In this document: in pieces, positions 19,153-28,868 of the stretch
Layout of the letters: each line of letters opens with the position of its first letter
Numbering within the stretch: the stretch's first letter is position 1
From: Mastigamoeba balamuthi
Taxonomy: Eukaryota; Evosea; Mastigamoebida; Mastigamoebidae
Direction: 5' to 3'
DNA length: 31,136 nucleotides
NCBI GenBank assembly: GCA_902651635.1
Contig: CACRSC010000068.1
Coordinates: forward strand, 67,972 to 99,107
Program-made: the position numbers and the translations under genes
The notes under the pieces: model-generated
Databases searched by the model: none
Told to the model about the DNA's origin: nothing
Seen by the model: the letters and a program-made list of their open reading frames with translations, nothing else

Positions 19153-22100
19153 ATGGCGACGCCTCACGCGCTCGGGTGGGCCTCGACGCCCGCCACTCCG
19201 CCGGCAGGGGGCTACTCGGAGTCGCCGTCGCCGCGGATGCTCGACGCGGACACGTGGACGCCGTCGGCGTCGGCGCTCGAGATCGCGCCGCCGCCGACGC
19301 CGCCGCCGGCAGCCACCCCGCCGTCGTCGCCGCCGCAGCAGGCGCAGGCGGGGGCGCAGGCCGGCGCGGGGCCGCAGGCGCCCCAGGACGCGTACACGTC
19401 GCTCGAGCGGCTGCTGCGCGGCATGCAGGGCGTCCCGCGCGAGACCCTCGCCGCCGCCGCGTCCAGGAGGTGCGCGCTCGTCTGCGAGGGCCCCGTGCTG
19501 AAGATGTGCCGCACGCTCAACAAGCGAAGGTCCGCCCACGCCGCCCCCGGGCCTCCCGGGCGCCCTGTGTACTTAATTTGCACTTTTTTGTATAATTCAA
19601 TCTTTGCCGAATTCAATTCGGCCGAACAGAACAAAAAAACTCCGCCCTATTTGTGCGAAAAGTGCGCGCCGCTCTGCCCGGGGTCGTGACGGGCTGGGGA
19701 GGGGTGTCCGGGGCCGACCTGCTCCCCCTTCCCCTCTGCTCCTGCTGCGGCAGCTCAATTTCTGACCCCCGTTGCAGATACATATGGCTGTTCCAGGACT
19801 GCGCCGTCTACGCGGCAGCCGCGCCGCTGGGTGGCAAGCCGTCGTTCAGGGGCGTGCTCACCTCGCCGCGCGCGTACGCGCTCCCCGGGCGCACCGCAGG
19901 TATTTCTTAGTTTCTTGTCCGCAATTTCAAACGGCCGTTCGGCCGTTTCCCCAACTCCCCCTCCCCCCAACCACCGGCACGGGCCGTGCGCCGTGCGCCA
20001 TGCGCCCCTCCCCCCTTCTCTCTCTCCCCCGCGCGCGCGGGGGGTGCCTACGGGCCGACGCCGACTGAGAGACTGCTCGTCGTTGTGCTTTTCTGGCGGC
20101 GACGTGGCGCAGGAGGGTATGGGTTTCGGCTGGTCTCGCAGGAGAAGAGCTTCGCTGTCATTGTGCAGGGCTCCAAGGAGCGCGACGACTGGCTCACAGC
20201 GTTCAAGAGCACGTGCCTCGGTGCGAGCTACATTACACCCCCCCCATGTCGCATCACCCCACCCGCCTGACCGCCTGCTGTGCCGCGCCCTGCCGCGCAG
20301 ACGAGTTCCAGAAGGAGAGAAAAGCCACGTCCTGCATGGCCTGTGGGCAGTCATTCGGGCTGCTGCGCAGACGTGTAAGATATCCCCCATCCAGCTTTGC
20401 CCGACGGCAATTCCGTGCTGACGTAACGCCGGCTTTCCCGTTCTGGTTTTCTGTGTCGGTGTGCGTGCGTGCCCGCGTGTCCGCGTGTGCCTGCCCCTCT
20501 CTCCCTGCCCCCCCTGCCCTCCGCCGCTGCCGTCGGGCGACGCAGAAACACTGCACGCAGTGCGGCAGGGCGATGTGCAGCGCGTGCTGCGCGTGGTACG
20601 CGGTCATCCCGGACATCGACCCCGTCGCCCAGCAGCGCGTCTGCCGCTCGTGCTTCACGCAGGTCGCCGTCTCCGCCGCCTCTGCCGAAGGCGCCGTCGT
20701 ACGTCTCTCTCTAGCAGGCTCTGCGGGGTCGTTTCTCAGCGCCTTCCCCCCGCTTTTTTTAAATTGAAACGGAATTGCTGGGTGGGGCAGTCGCACGACG
20801 AGGAGTTCAGCAGGACGTGCAAGAGCACGGAGCCGGCGTCGATCATGCACTCGAACACGTGCATGACGCCGCAGGGCACGTCGAGGCACGCGCACAGCGG
20901 GCGCAACGCGACGACGCCGGCGGTGCTGTCGGGCCAGGGCGTCGTGTTCCCCCCGCGCCCGTCGCGCTCGCCCAACCGCCTCTCCAAGTCGCTCAGCGAC
21001 GACTACCTGCACCGCCCGGCCTCGGCCTCGCGCAGCTCGCCGGCGCCCCCGTCGTCGTTCCGCGTCTCGGCCGTCATGGCCGCGGAGTCGAGCGGGAGCT
21101 CGCCGGACGACACGGCCTCGTCGTTTGCGTCGGCGGGCGACGCGCCCGGGAGCGGCGGCGGCATGCTCGTCTGGCCGCAGTCGCTGCGCTTCGGGCTCGG
21201 GTCGCGCCAGGCCCCCGTGGGCCGCCGCCTCGAGGACTCGCTGACGCTGGCCAACCGCACCCGCGAGAAGATGTACTTCCAGGTAGGACCACACGCCCCC
21301 GCGCTGCTGGCCGCCGGGCTTTGGGGGATTCTGTGCCAGCGGCGCGTTGCGTCCTATGCACGCTGCTAGCTGTGCTCGCTGCGTGTTGTGCTCGTCGTTC
21401 TGCGTTCTCTCTGCGTTCTCTGCGCTGCGTTCTTTGGTCTCTGTGGTCTCTGTGGTCTCTGTGGTCTCTGTGGTCTCTGTGGTCTCTGTGGTCTCTGTGG
21501 TCTCTGTGGTCTCTGTGGTCTCTGTACTCTTTGCGATCGCTATGTTCGCTGTATCCGATGCGTCCGCTGTTTCATGGCGCTCGCTGAGCTTATACTGACC
21601 GAGGGGCCTGCGCAGGTGCTGACGCCGCTGGCGGACCAGGTGGCGGACAGGTGCAGGATTGAAGTGGAGCCGTCGCAGGGGAGCCTGCCGGCGGGGCGCA
21701 TGCGCGGCGTGCGCGTGTCGCTGACGGTGCAGTGCACGACGGTGCTCGACGTGGCGCTGACGGTCGTCGCGTGGCCCGCCAGCAGCGCCAGCGCGGGCCT
21801 CGCCGAGCGCATCGGCAGCGCCATCATGATCAGCGTCGAGAGCCAGCTGTCGACGCGCCTCGACGCCAGCGAGATCTCGCTCAAGCACCCGCCCATAGGC
21901 GAGGGCTCGTTCGGGTCCGTCTACAGGGGCAAGTACAGGGGGCTCGAGGTCGCCGTCAAGGTCCTCAAGCGCGAGGCCTGCGGCAGCGCGGCGGCCGCCG
22001 GGGCGGTGGCGTCCGCGGGGGTGCGCAGCCAGCAGGAGGCCGCCGGGTGGCAGACGCCGCACGACTTCGAGGCCGAGGTGCACTACCTCAGCCAGGTGCG

Positions 22101-23440
22101 CCACCCCTGCATCGTCAACTTCATCGGCGCCGCGCACACGCCCAAGGCCCGCTACATCGTCACCGAGTACTGCAAGTACGCCGCCCCGCACTCCCCGCTT
22201 CCCCTCTTCGCCTTCTCCCTCCCGCTTCTCGCTGGGGCCTCTGCCACGTGGGGTTTGGTTTACACGGGGACTGCACGCGCGTGGTGCCCCTCTATCTTTG
22301 TTCTTTTTCCCCCGGGTGTGAGGGTCTTGGCGATGCCCCGGGCGCCACGGCTGCACGCCGCAAGGTTTCTCCCAGGCGGCGGCTTTGTCGCGCGCCGTGT
22401 GCGCCACCCTCGCCCTCCCCTCGCCCTCGCCATTGCCATAGAGACTCTTTAAATCCGTGCTCCTGGCATGCCAAGGAGCCCACGGCGGCCCCCCCTCCCC
22501 CGCCTATGCCCACCGGACCTCCTTTGCTCCTGGCATTGCGGGGGCCCGCCAGGGGTCCCTTAGTGCCTCTGTTTGGATGCCGGCCGAGCAAAGCGAAACT
22601 GTGCTCTCGTGCCCTTTTTCGCGCCTGTGTTGAACGAGTTTTTCCAGTCACCCCACCCCGAAACAGAACCGTCGCGTGGTTGCGGTTGTGTTTGTGTTAA
22701 GAGGGGTTTTTTTGTGCGTGTTGGGACCCGGCAGCAGAACAGCACGGGGCGCACGCCGGCACAGTGGGCTCAGGCTGACAACGGGCTGCTTGCTGGCAGG
22801 TACGGGAACCTGACCAAGGCGATGCACATGTACTGCTTCACGGACATGCTGAAGATACGGTGCCTGCTGGACTGCTCGAGCGCGATGGACTTCCTGCACC
22901 AGTCGAACATCCTGCACCGCGACCTCAAGCCCGACAACCTGCTCGTCGTCTCGCTCGAGGCCGCGGCGCCCGTCGTCTGCAAGGTCTCGGACTTCGGCAC
23001 GATGCGCGACTTTGACTCGTCGACGCCGCTGCGGCCGAGGTCCGGCTCCAACGTCGTCGGCAGCCCGCTGTACATGGCGCCCGAGATCTTCCTGCTGGCG
23101 CAGTTTGAGAAGCCCTGCGACGTGTTCAGCTTCGCCGTCGTCATGTACGAGATCATGACCGAGCTCAAGCCCGACGACGACGCGCTGTGCAGGCAGCCGT
23201 GGGACTACACGCGCCTGCTGACCGAGGGGTGGAGGCCCAAGATGCCCGAGAACCTCAACCCCGCCATCAGGCAGCTCATCTCCGACTGCTGGATGATGGA
23301 CCCGCGTTCGAGACCAGGTCCGCGCATCTTTTTTTGCACTCCCCCGCCTGATTCTTCCGATTTGTCTGATTCCTGGATTTGCCTGTGCAGATTTTACGGA
23401 AATAACCAAACGCTTGGCTGCTATGTGCCAGCTGTGCTAG
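19153..23440 (+). CDS. PH - FYVE-like - MSP/Ig-like - TKL protein kinase (817 aa, 9 exons)
   Basis: Exons are 19153-19529, 19778-19899, 20113-20220, 20301-20374, 20546-20698, 20791-21282, 21616-22175, 22800-23317 and 23391-23440; every phase agrees. Residues 1-95 are Pro/Ala-rich. A PH domain spans about 105-202 (LVCEGPVLKMC, RYIWLFQDCAVYA, GFRLVSQEKSFAVIV, DDWLTAF). A FYVE-like zinc domain follows at about 210-265: CMAC, RRRKHCTQCG (compare R+HHCRxCG), CSACC, RVCRSC; the WxxD start is missing. After a Ser-rich linker, about 404-495 is an MSP/Ig-like beta domain. The TKL kinase covers about 530-812: GEGSFG (537-542), K557, HRDLKPDN (668-675), DFG (693-695), GSPLYMAPE and DVFSFAVVMYE, so it should be active. 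PH and FYVE predict recruitment to phosphoinositide membranes such as PI3P endosomes. The PH-FYVE pair resembles FGD proteins but there is no RhoGEF domain. Start: AAAATGG at 19153. Confidence 0.9.
21436..21525 (+). repeat. Ten perfect 9-bp tandem repeats inside kinase intron 6
   Basis: Ten head-to-tail copies of GGTCTCTGT with no variation, flanked by degenerate relatives (TTCTCTGCG, TCTGTACTC) on both sides. They lie within the 333-nt intron 21283-21615. The perfect copies imply recent expansion by slippage or unequal exchange. The unit is pyrimidine-rich and contains no AG, so expansion would not create splice acceptors. Confidence 0.92.
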
Positions 23441-24943
23441 ACCTATTCTCTCTCCCCCCTATCCTCCCCCTCATTATTCTCCAAACACCTACTCTCCTCT
23501 CCTCACCTCACCAAACCCCCCGGTCCTCTCGGAGACTTTTTCTCTCTCTAAAAAGCGAAAGTAGACCCGACCAGCGTCCCCTACATCTGATAGCAAAAAG
23601 AAACTTACACACCAGCACGCACACCAGTGGCCCAGCCAGCAATGGAATACAAAGAACTTCAGTACAAGTTCCCTATTGCCCTGCTTTGCCCCGCGCTCGC
23701 GCTGGCAGCACAGAGTCTCGGCGAGCGCGGAGTGGCGGCCAGCGAGGTGGCCTTTTGCGGGAATCTTGGGGTCGGGTGCTTCGTAGGGGCAAAGACGGCT
23801 CCGAAGGGCCACAGCCGCACTCATTAACTTTAAAAATGCTCTAGCACACAGAGCAGACCGGCAGCCAGCACACGCACAGGAGTTGTGCCCGACTTGGCCC
23901 GCACGCCGTAGCACAGCTGAGGGCCGCTCGTCTTCTCGATCAATACTGTGCTCAGCCCCGACCCTCGTCCAGTGCCCGTGGCACTACTGACACTGCCTGC
24001 CCTCGCTCCCCAGGGCAGCGCAGCCACGCGCAGCTTCGTGTGGCGCCGGCTCGAGGCGAGCGGTGCGCAGAGGCCCCTCTTGCATGCCCGGTTACCCCGC
24101 GTGGTCGGCAGCCCTGCGGAGATCGTTGAGTCACCAGCAACCCCATGCCCGAGTGCCGCTTCGGAGAGCTGCGCACGCGAGTCTGGCGACGTGTCGCACC
24201 GCGGGGCAGTTCAAGCTCAGGCGTCCGGTGCGCCACGCCACCGATTCCTCTGTTTTTCTTGTGCCCTTCGCCACGTTGTGCCCAGCAGCGCCCGGGGGCG
24301 GCCAGCTGCCTCGAGAGGAAGGAGCCGACGAGACCGGATGCGTGCGAGTGGACCCAGGAACCCGTGCCATCCTTGCGTGGGGTGACTTTCTGCCCGGCCA
24401 GGGGGCAATGCCAGCCCAGAGCTGGTTCAGCGGACTGAAACCGGGAACCCTGACCGCGCCCCCTGGTGTGGGCCCTTCGACCCCGCACGGCAGCGGACTG
24501 GCGCCAAGTCCACTCTGCCCCCAGCACCACGTCGTTCCGGGGTCGCGGCGGTAGCGTGCGCGCAGCAGCCGATGCCCGTACACAGGAGACATCGCCGGTG
24601 TGCACATCACCCAACGCCTCGTCAAAGCAACAAGGGTTACTTTCCTTCCTTACAATCGCTATAGAGATGCCAATGTAGGAGCTTGCTCGCAGTGCCGAGT
24701 TCCTTTCAGAGATGCGATCATCAGGAGATATCGGCAACTGCTCAACAGAGAATCTTGTGAACTTTCCACTTTTCCAAGAGATTTTGCACCTGCTAGTCCG
24801 CAGAGCACCCGCAGAGCACCCGCAGTCACAACGGCTGCTGCGGCACGGTTGCTTATAGGACCGCTGCGTCACCAGAGGGCATTCATTCCCTACAAAGCCC
24901 CCGCAGTGCAACAGTGCAAGTGCCTGCAGACAGGACCGCACAC
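23441..24943. other. Intergenic region with possible small exons
   Basis: About 1.5 kb between the kinase stop and the glycosidase start. A pyrimidine-rich block (23441-23560) follows the kinase. Possible coding pieces: a plus-strand 61-codon frame 23642-23827 (MEYKELQYKFPIALLCPALA…); a minus-strand terminal exon 23830-23945 after a CACAG acceptor (…TPVRVLAAGLLCVLEHF), ending two bases from it; and a plus-strand frame about 24294-24554 (WGDFLPGQGAMPAQSWFSG…) after a CCCAGCAG acceptor. None is recognisable and they are not joined. The 120 bases before 24944 contain a short direct repeat (CGCAGAGCACC) and should include the glycosidase promoter. Confidence 0.3.
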
Positions 24944-26088
24944 ATGGCCAACCCGCTCCTGATGAGGACTGCAGCAGTCGTGCTCCTCGCCGCGCTGCTG
25001 GCGTCGCTGGCAGGCGCGCAGAAGGTGTGCCCCGGGGCGTCCTGGTGGCGCCCGTCGCCCCGCACCAGCTGGCAGTGGCAGCTGAGCGGCACGCTCGGTG
25101 CGCGTTCCCTCGCAGCCCCCGGGGGGCACTCCACCCCGCAGCTGCTCACAGACTTGCAACGCAGACACGTCGCTCAACGTCAGGATGTACGACATCGACC
25201 TCGAGAACACGCCCAAGGAGACCATCGCCAAGCTGCACGCGCAGGGCCGCGTCGTGGTGTGCTACTACAGCGCGGGCTCCGCGGAGAAGTTCCGCTCCGA
25301 CTACGCCCAGTTCCCCGCGTCGGCCCTCGGCAACGCCCTCGACGGCTGGCCCGACGAGCGCGTGCGCACGCCCCCGCCCACCCTCCCCGCGTGTCTCACG
25401 CAGCGGCGGGCCGCAGTGGGTCGATTTCAGGGTGCAGGCCGTCCGCGACGTGATGGGCAAGCGGCTGGACCTCGCGGTCGCCAAGGGCTGCGACGGTGTC
25501 GAGCCCGACAACGTCGACGCGTTTGCCAACAAGCACGGCATCAAGGGGCTGACCGAGGCCGACCAGATCGCGTACAACAAGTGGACGGCGGCCGAGGCGC
25601 ACCGCAGGGGCCTGAGCGTGGGGCTCAAGAACGCGCTCGACGTGATCCCGCAGCTCGTCAAGTACTACGACTGGGCGCTCAACGAGGAGTGCGTCGAGTA
25701 CGACGAGTGCGACAAGATGGAGCCCTTCGTCCGCGCGGGCAAGGCCGTCTTCGGCGCGCTCTACAAGGGCAAGGCTGCGAGCGTCTGCAAGGGCCCCAAC
25801 GGGCTCAACTACGACTTCCTCGTCAAGAAGCTCGAGCTGGGCAAGTACGTCGTGCCTTGCCGCTCTTACAGCGCCGCGGACAACAAGTACTCGTGCGTCA
25901 AGCCGGCGACGAGGCTCGTCCCCGGGGACAACAGCACCGAGAGCGCAGACGGCAACAGCAGCACCGCAGACTCGGTGGCCGAGACGGTGGACACGCACGA
26001 GTACCAGGACACGCCTGACTCTGCCGCGCTCACCTTGTCGGCGGCCCTGGGCACAGCGGTGGCGGCGCTGCTGGTCGCCCTGCTGTGA
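24944..26088 (+). CDS. GH114-type glycosidase, secreted and probably GPI-anchored (340 aa)
   Basis: Exons are 24944-25097, 25165-25361 and 25417-26088, with introns of 67 and 55 nt. Residues 1-25 are a signal peptide. The rest follows the GH114 pattern in order: SWQWQLSG (42-49), MYDIDLENT, VVCYYSAGSAEKFRSDYAQFP, GWPDERWVDFR, GCDGVEPDNVDAF (141-153), QIAYNKW, AHRRGLSVGLKN, YDWALNEECVEYDEC, GKAVFGALY. GH114 enzymes are (beta/alpha)8 endo-alpha-1,4-polygalactosaminidases acting on galactosamine-rich polysaccharides of fungi and bacteria. The acidic clusters VEPDNVD and NEEC probably include the catalytic pair. The tail is Ser/Thr/Asn-rich (NSTESADGNSSTADS) and ends in a hydrophobic stretch (LSAALGTAVAALLVALL) with no basic residues after it, the form of a GPI-anchor signal. 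The enzyme would thus sit on the cell surface, where it could degrade prey or biofilm matrix. Confidence 0.9.
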
Positions 26089-26167
26089 GCGATGGGCTCA
26101 CTGCCTATAATCAAATTGAGAAATGTAGCGAGACAGAACAAGAAGCTCCGATGCTGCACATCCACAT

Positions 26168-26690
26168 CTACATGACAATGCTAGACCTATCCTGACATGA
26201 GTTTCCATGGAACACACACGACGAGGAGTAGTAGACGCAGAAAGATCCGCCAATGTCCGAGCATTGCATACAGTACTGACCACTCAGAAGGCGTCGTTGC
26301 GTTGCATCACTCGAGATGCAGTTCGAAGCACTCTGTCCATAAGGTGAAAAGGACGACCAAGCGGGTGAGTAGTGTATGACTGAGACAAGACGGGCAGCTG
26401 TCGGAATGCACAATGACGGCTGTTACAAGAGTTATCTGCCGTCCTGCACGAGTACTTGCTGTCACATGCACCTGTATTACGTGAGGGCCTGCATCAGCAT
26501 GTAAAAACGGAGGGCAACGCACGCTGGTCCGGATGCACCGCTAACAGTTGACACCAACACTTGTACAAGAGCTGCTCTCACTGCATCATCTGCACCGTGC
26601 GTACTTCTTGCAGTCTTCCCTGTTTGTTGTGAAGCTGCATTGCACGCAGTCCTCGCTAGTTGGCAGCACTCTGGCGCAGGGCACCACAAG
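26168..26690 (-). pseudogene. Decayed cysteine-rich (PSI-like) protein remnant
   Basis: On the minus strand, 26541-26668 reads EDCVQCSFTTNREDCKKYARC, one more residue, a TGA, then CSESSSC, and a TAG follows soon after. The spacing resembles a plexin-semaphorin-integrin repeat in which the TGA replaces the usual Trp of CxWC. A second cysteine-rich piece with similar spacing (YCMQCSDIGGSFCVYYSSSC) lies at 26168-26290 in another frame. Two related modules, broken by stops and a frame change, suggest a dead extracellular protein gene or exons I cannot join. Confidence 0.25.
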
Positions 26691-26727
26691 CATGCTGGGA
26701 AAACAAAGAAAAAAAAACTCAGTAATA

Positions 26728-26803
26728 TGTCTTTGCACCCAAACGTACCATTTTACCAGTTTCATCGAAAAATATAAGTACGAAAAAAAGTCGGAAAAAA
26801 GAG
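26728..26803 (+). repeat. Left terminal inverted repeat of the 3.4-kb element
   Basis: Pairs with 30055-30128 reversed. The outer 38 bases have about two substitutions and a small indel; the inner part is looser. A subterminal hairpin is formed by CCAGTTTCA (26756-26764) and TGAAACTGG (26809-26817). Confidence 0.75.
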
Positions 26804-27206
26804 CTTTTTGAAACTGGAAAAATCAAGAAAGACAGAAAAAAAAAGACTTTCGAAGCACAAAAGGAAGACAAGATGAACAATTTCACACTTTTGTGAGAAT
26901 TTCAATGTTACCAGTGATTTGTATTGGTGATAGAATGTACGAGACAGAATTCAGAACATCATGAAAACAGTATCATGATATGTGATACCTGAAATAGTCA
27001 TTCCAGTGTGAGTGCTGAATCAGTAGAGTGCATACAAGCCAGATGTATGCACCTTCAGAGGAAGAAATGTTGAGTGTATGTTCATGCTCATGCTTTATGT
27101 ACACCTTGATAGCCTGAAGGGGATCTCTTACATATGAATTTGCTGACAAGAATGATCATGAAGATACAATTTGCCCATGAATGAGGCAAGTGTCTGAACT
27201 GTCACA

Positions 27207-27389
27207 ATGAAACTGCACAACAGATCTGAAAGCAGAGAACCAAATGTCTGTCGACTGCAAAGGCGTGGGCCTGAAACCAGAGGATCCATAGTAGAGCTCA
27301 TCACAAGAGAACTGAGTGAACCTCTGTTGAGAAATCTGCTGCAACACCGCCATACTCTGGCATATAGGTGGAGAAGAAAGCAACGGTAG
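27207..27389 (+). CDS. Short basic open frame inside the 3.4-kb element
   Basis: A 60-codon frame ending in TAG encodes an Arg-rich, helical segment (RGPETRGSIVELITRELSE, then LAYRWRRKQR). It could be part of a DNA-binding transposase domain, which would suit its position in the element, but no family motif is present. The opposite strand is also open here. Confidence 0.18.
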   Translation: MKLHNRSESREPNVCRLQRRGPETRGSIVELITRELSEPLLRNLLQHRHTLAYRWRRKQR

Positions 27390-28246
27390 CCCAGCAGGGT
27401 TCTGATAGAAGCCTTAATAGAACCCTATAACAATACTGCTTAGATGGCAGCAGTTGTTATGGCTATAGGGCAGGTTAGCTCTTCTGAAGAAGGCAGGCAA
27501 CTGAACTTGTGTAAGAGGAGGCCTAGCCACAGAAAAAGATGACAGGGAGGTGGGAGACTTGGAGTAGGAAGAGGTTATTACAGAACGACTACCAAAGCCT
27601 CTGCTTTTCTTGTTTCTGATGTGATAGTAAAGACTGATACAGGAACAGCTGGTGTTACTAATTTGGTTTTTCTTTTGAACATTCTGATTTATGATTTTCG
27701 AAGTTGAATTCTTACTGATCCGCACCAGTGAGTACCAGCAGGGCTGAAGCTGAGCGTGCACTCGGGCAGTGACAAGTTCCCGATCTAGTAGTATTATGAA
27801 GTGGCACACGTTTCTTGTGAAGCATCAATCTGCATTGGATGAGTAGTTACTTGATGACTTTCACTTTGTGAACCAGCAAAATGAGTAGTAGTGGGAAGAG
27901 AAGACATGGCAGATTCTGTGGCATGCATTATCCACCCCAACTGGGCATCTAAGGGAATACAAGAGTTGAATGATGACTTGTATTAGTAGTAAGAATGTTA
28001 AACCATTTGAAACAGCATCGTGAACAACAGTATGTATCAGTAAAGGCATCCATTGATACCTCACTTTTCTTTTTCTAAACAATAGATATGATTAGATGGT
28101 TACACAGTATAACAATAAGCCAGAAGTTTGGCACACTCCACTTGAGCTGTCTGTAGTGCCAGACCTGGCATTAATAGCATCCACAGCATGATAGCCACTC
28201 CTGTACTACTCTATAATGGCAGAGACCTCTTTTCACTGCTTTTTCT

Positions 28247-28511
28247 GATACCTTTGAAATGTTGCTATTGCAAGACTTTTGAAATGTTACTTTTGTGATA
28301 CTATTTAAATGTTGCTATCGTGAGACTTTTAAAATGTTGCTATTATGATTCTTTTAATAATGTTACTATCATAATACTGTTGAATCATCACATTTATAAT
28401 TCTTTCGAAATGCTGTGATAGTAATACCTTTGAAAAGACATGATTATCAGTCTTTAACAATGTATGATATCATAAGACTTTCAAAATGATACAATTACAA
28501 AACTTTTGAAG
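28247..28511 (+). repeat. Degenerate tandem array, about 10.5 copies of a 25-bp unit
   Basis: Successive units begin GATACCTTTGAAATGTTGCT, GACTTTTGAAATGTTACTTT, GATACTATTTAAATGTTGCT, GAGACTTTTAAAATGTTGCT and so on, with unit lengths of 23-27 bases. The core is A-x-ACTTTTGAAATGTTxCTATxxT. Identity drops towards the right end. An old minisatellite within the 3.4-kb element. Confidence 0.82.
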
Positions 28512-28552
28512 AAGAACCATATGCAGATCAACTACTGTGTTAAGTTATTCAG

Positions 28553-28868
28553 GTGTTCAAGTATATCAGCAAGGGACTTCACAACAGTAAACTCATGAAG
28601 TGTAATTGCTACATTCTGTAGGTCTGTGAGATGAGCACTAACATGAAGAACATGCATGCACTAGTATAACAACACTGCAGAGAACATGAAAAAGCAGTTC
28701 AGAGCTCAGAACATGATCCTGCAGGTGTTACAGGAAAAGATCAAGCTCAACCTTGGAGATGAGATCACTGTGAAGCAGGTGAGATGGATTTGTGTTATAC
28801 TAAACTAAGTTAATCTTCAAGATCAAGGCATGATCATTCCTCAGGGACATCAACTTGATAAGCAGTGA
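28553..28868 (+). CDS. Three exon-like segments inside the 3.4-kb element
   Basis: Segments 28553-28586, 28681-28778 and 28845-28868 have matching phases and AG/GT borders (acceptors TTATTCAG, CACTGCAG, TTCCTCAG; donors GTAAAC, GTGAGA). Intron lengths are 94 and 66 nt, as in the host genes. The joined product (VFKYISKGLHN, then KNMKKQFRAQNMILQVLQEK…LDKQ) is charged and helical and ends in TGA. No family is recognisable. It may be the C-terminal end of a gene carried by the element. Confidence 0.3.

Noticed and set aside
20254-22407. Minus-strand open frame of 717 codons opposite the FYVE kinase
   Set aside because: Includes the 9-bp repeat read as a TET repeat and several kinase introns. No domain, and composition is typical of an antisense shadow.
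23952-24941. Minus-strand open frame of 329 codons
   Set aside because: No codon bias or family signal. It overlaps the promoter of the glycosidase gene and a better plus-strand frame at 24294-24554; open by composition.
26541-26668. UGA recoded as tryptophan
   Set aside because: TGA terminates the VPS9, adenylate cyclase and GH114 genes at family-consistent ends, so UGA in the relics is a nonsense mutation.
27414-27809. 131-codon minus-strand frame in the 3.4-kb element
   Set aside because: Ser/Asn-rich with no motif, no splice borders and composition as expected from AT-rich sequence.
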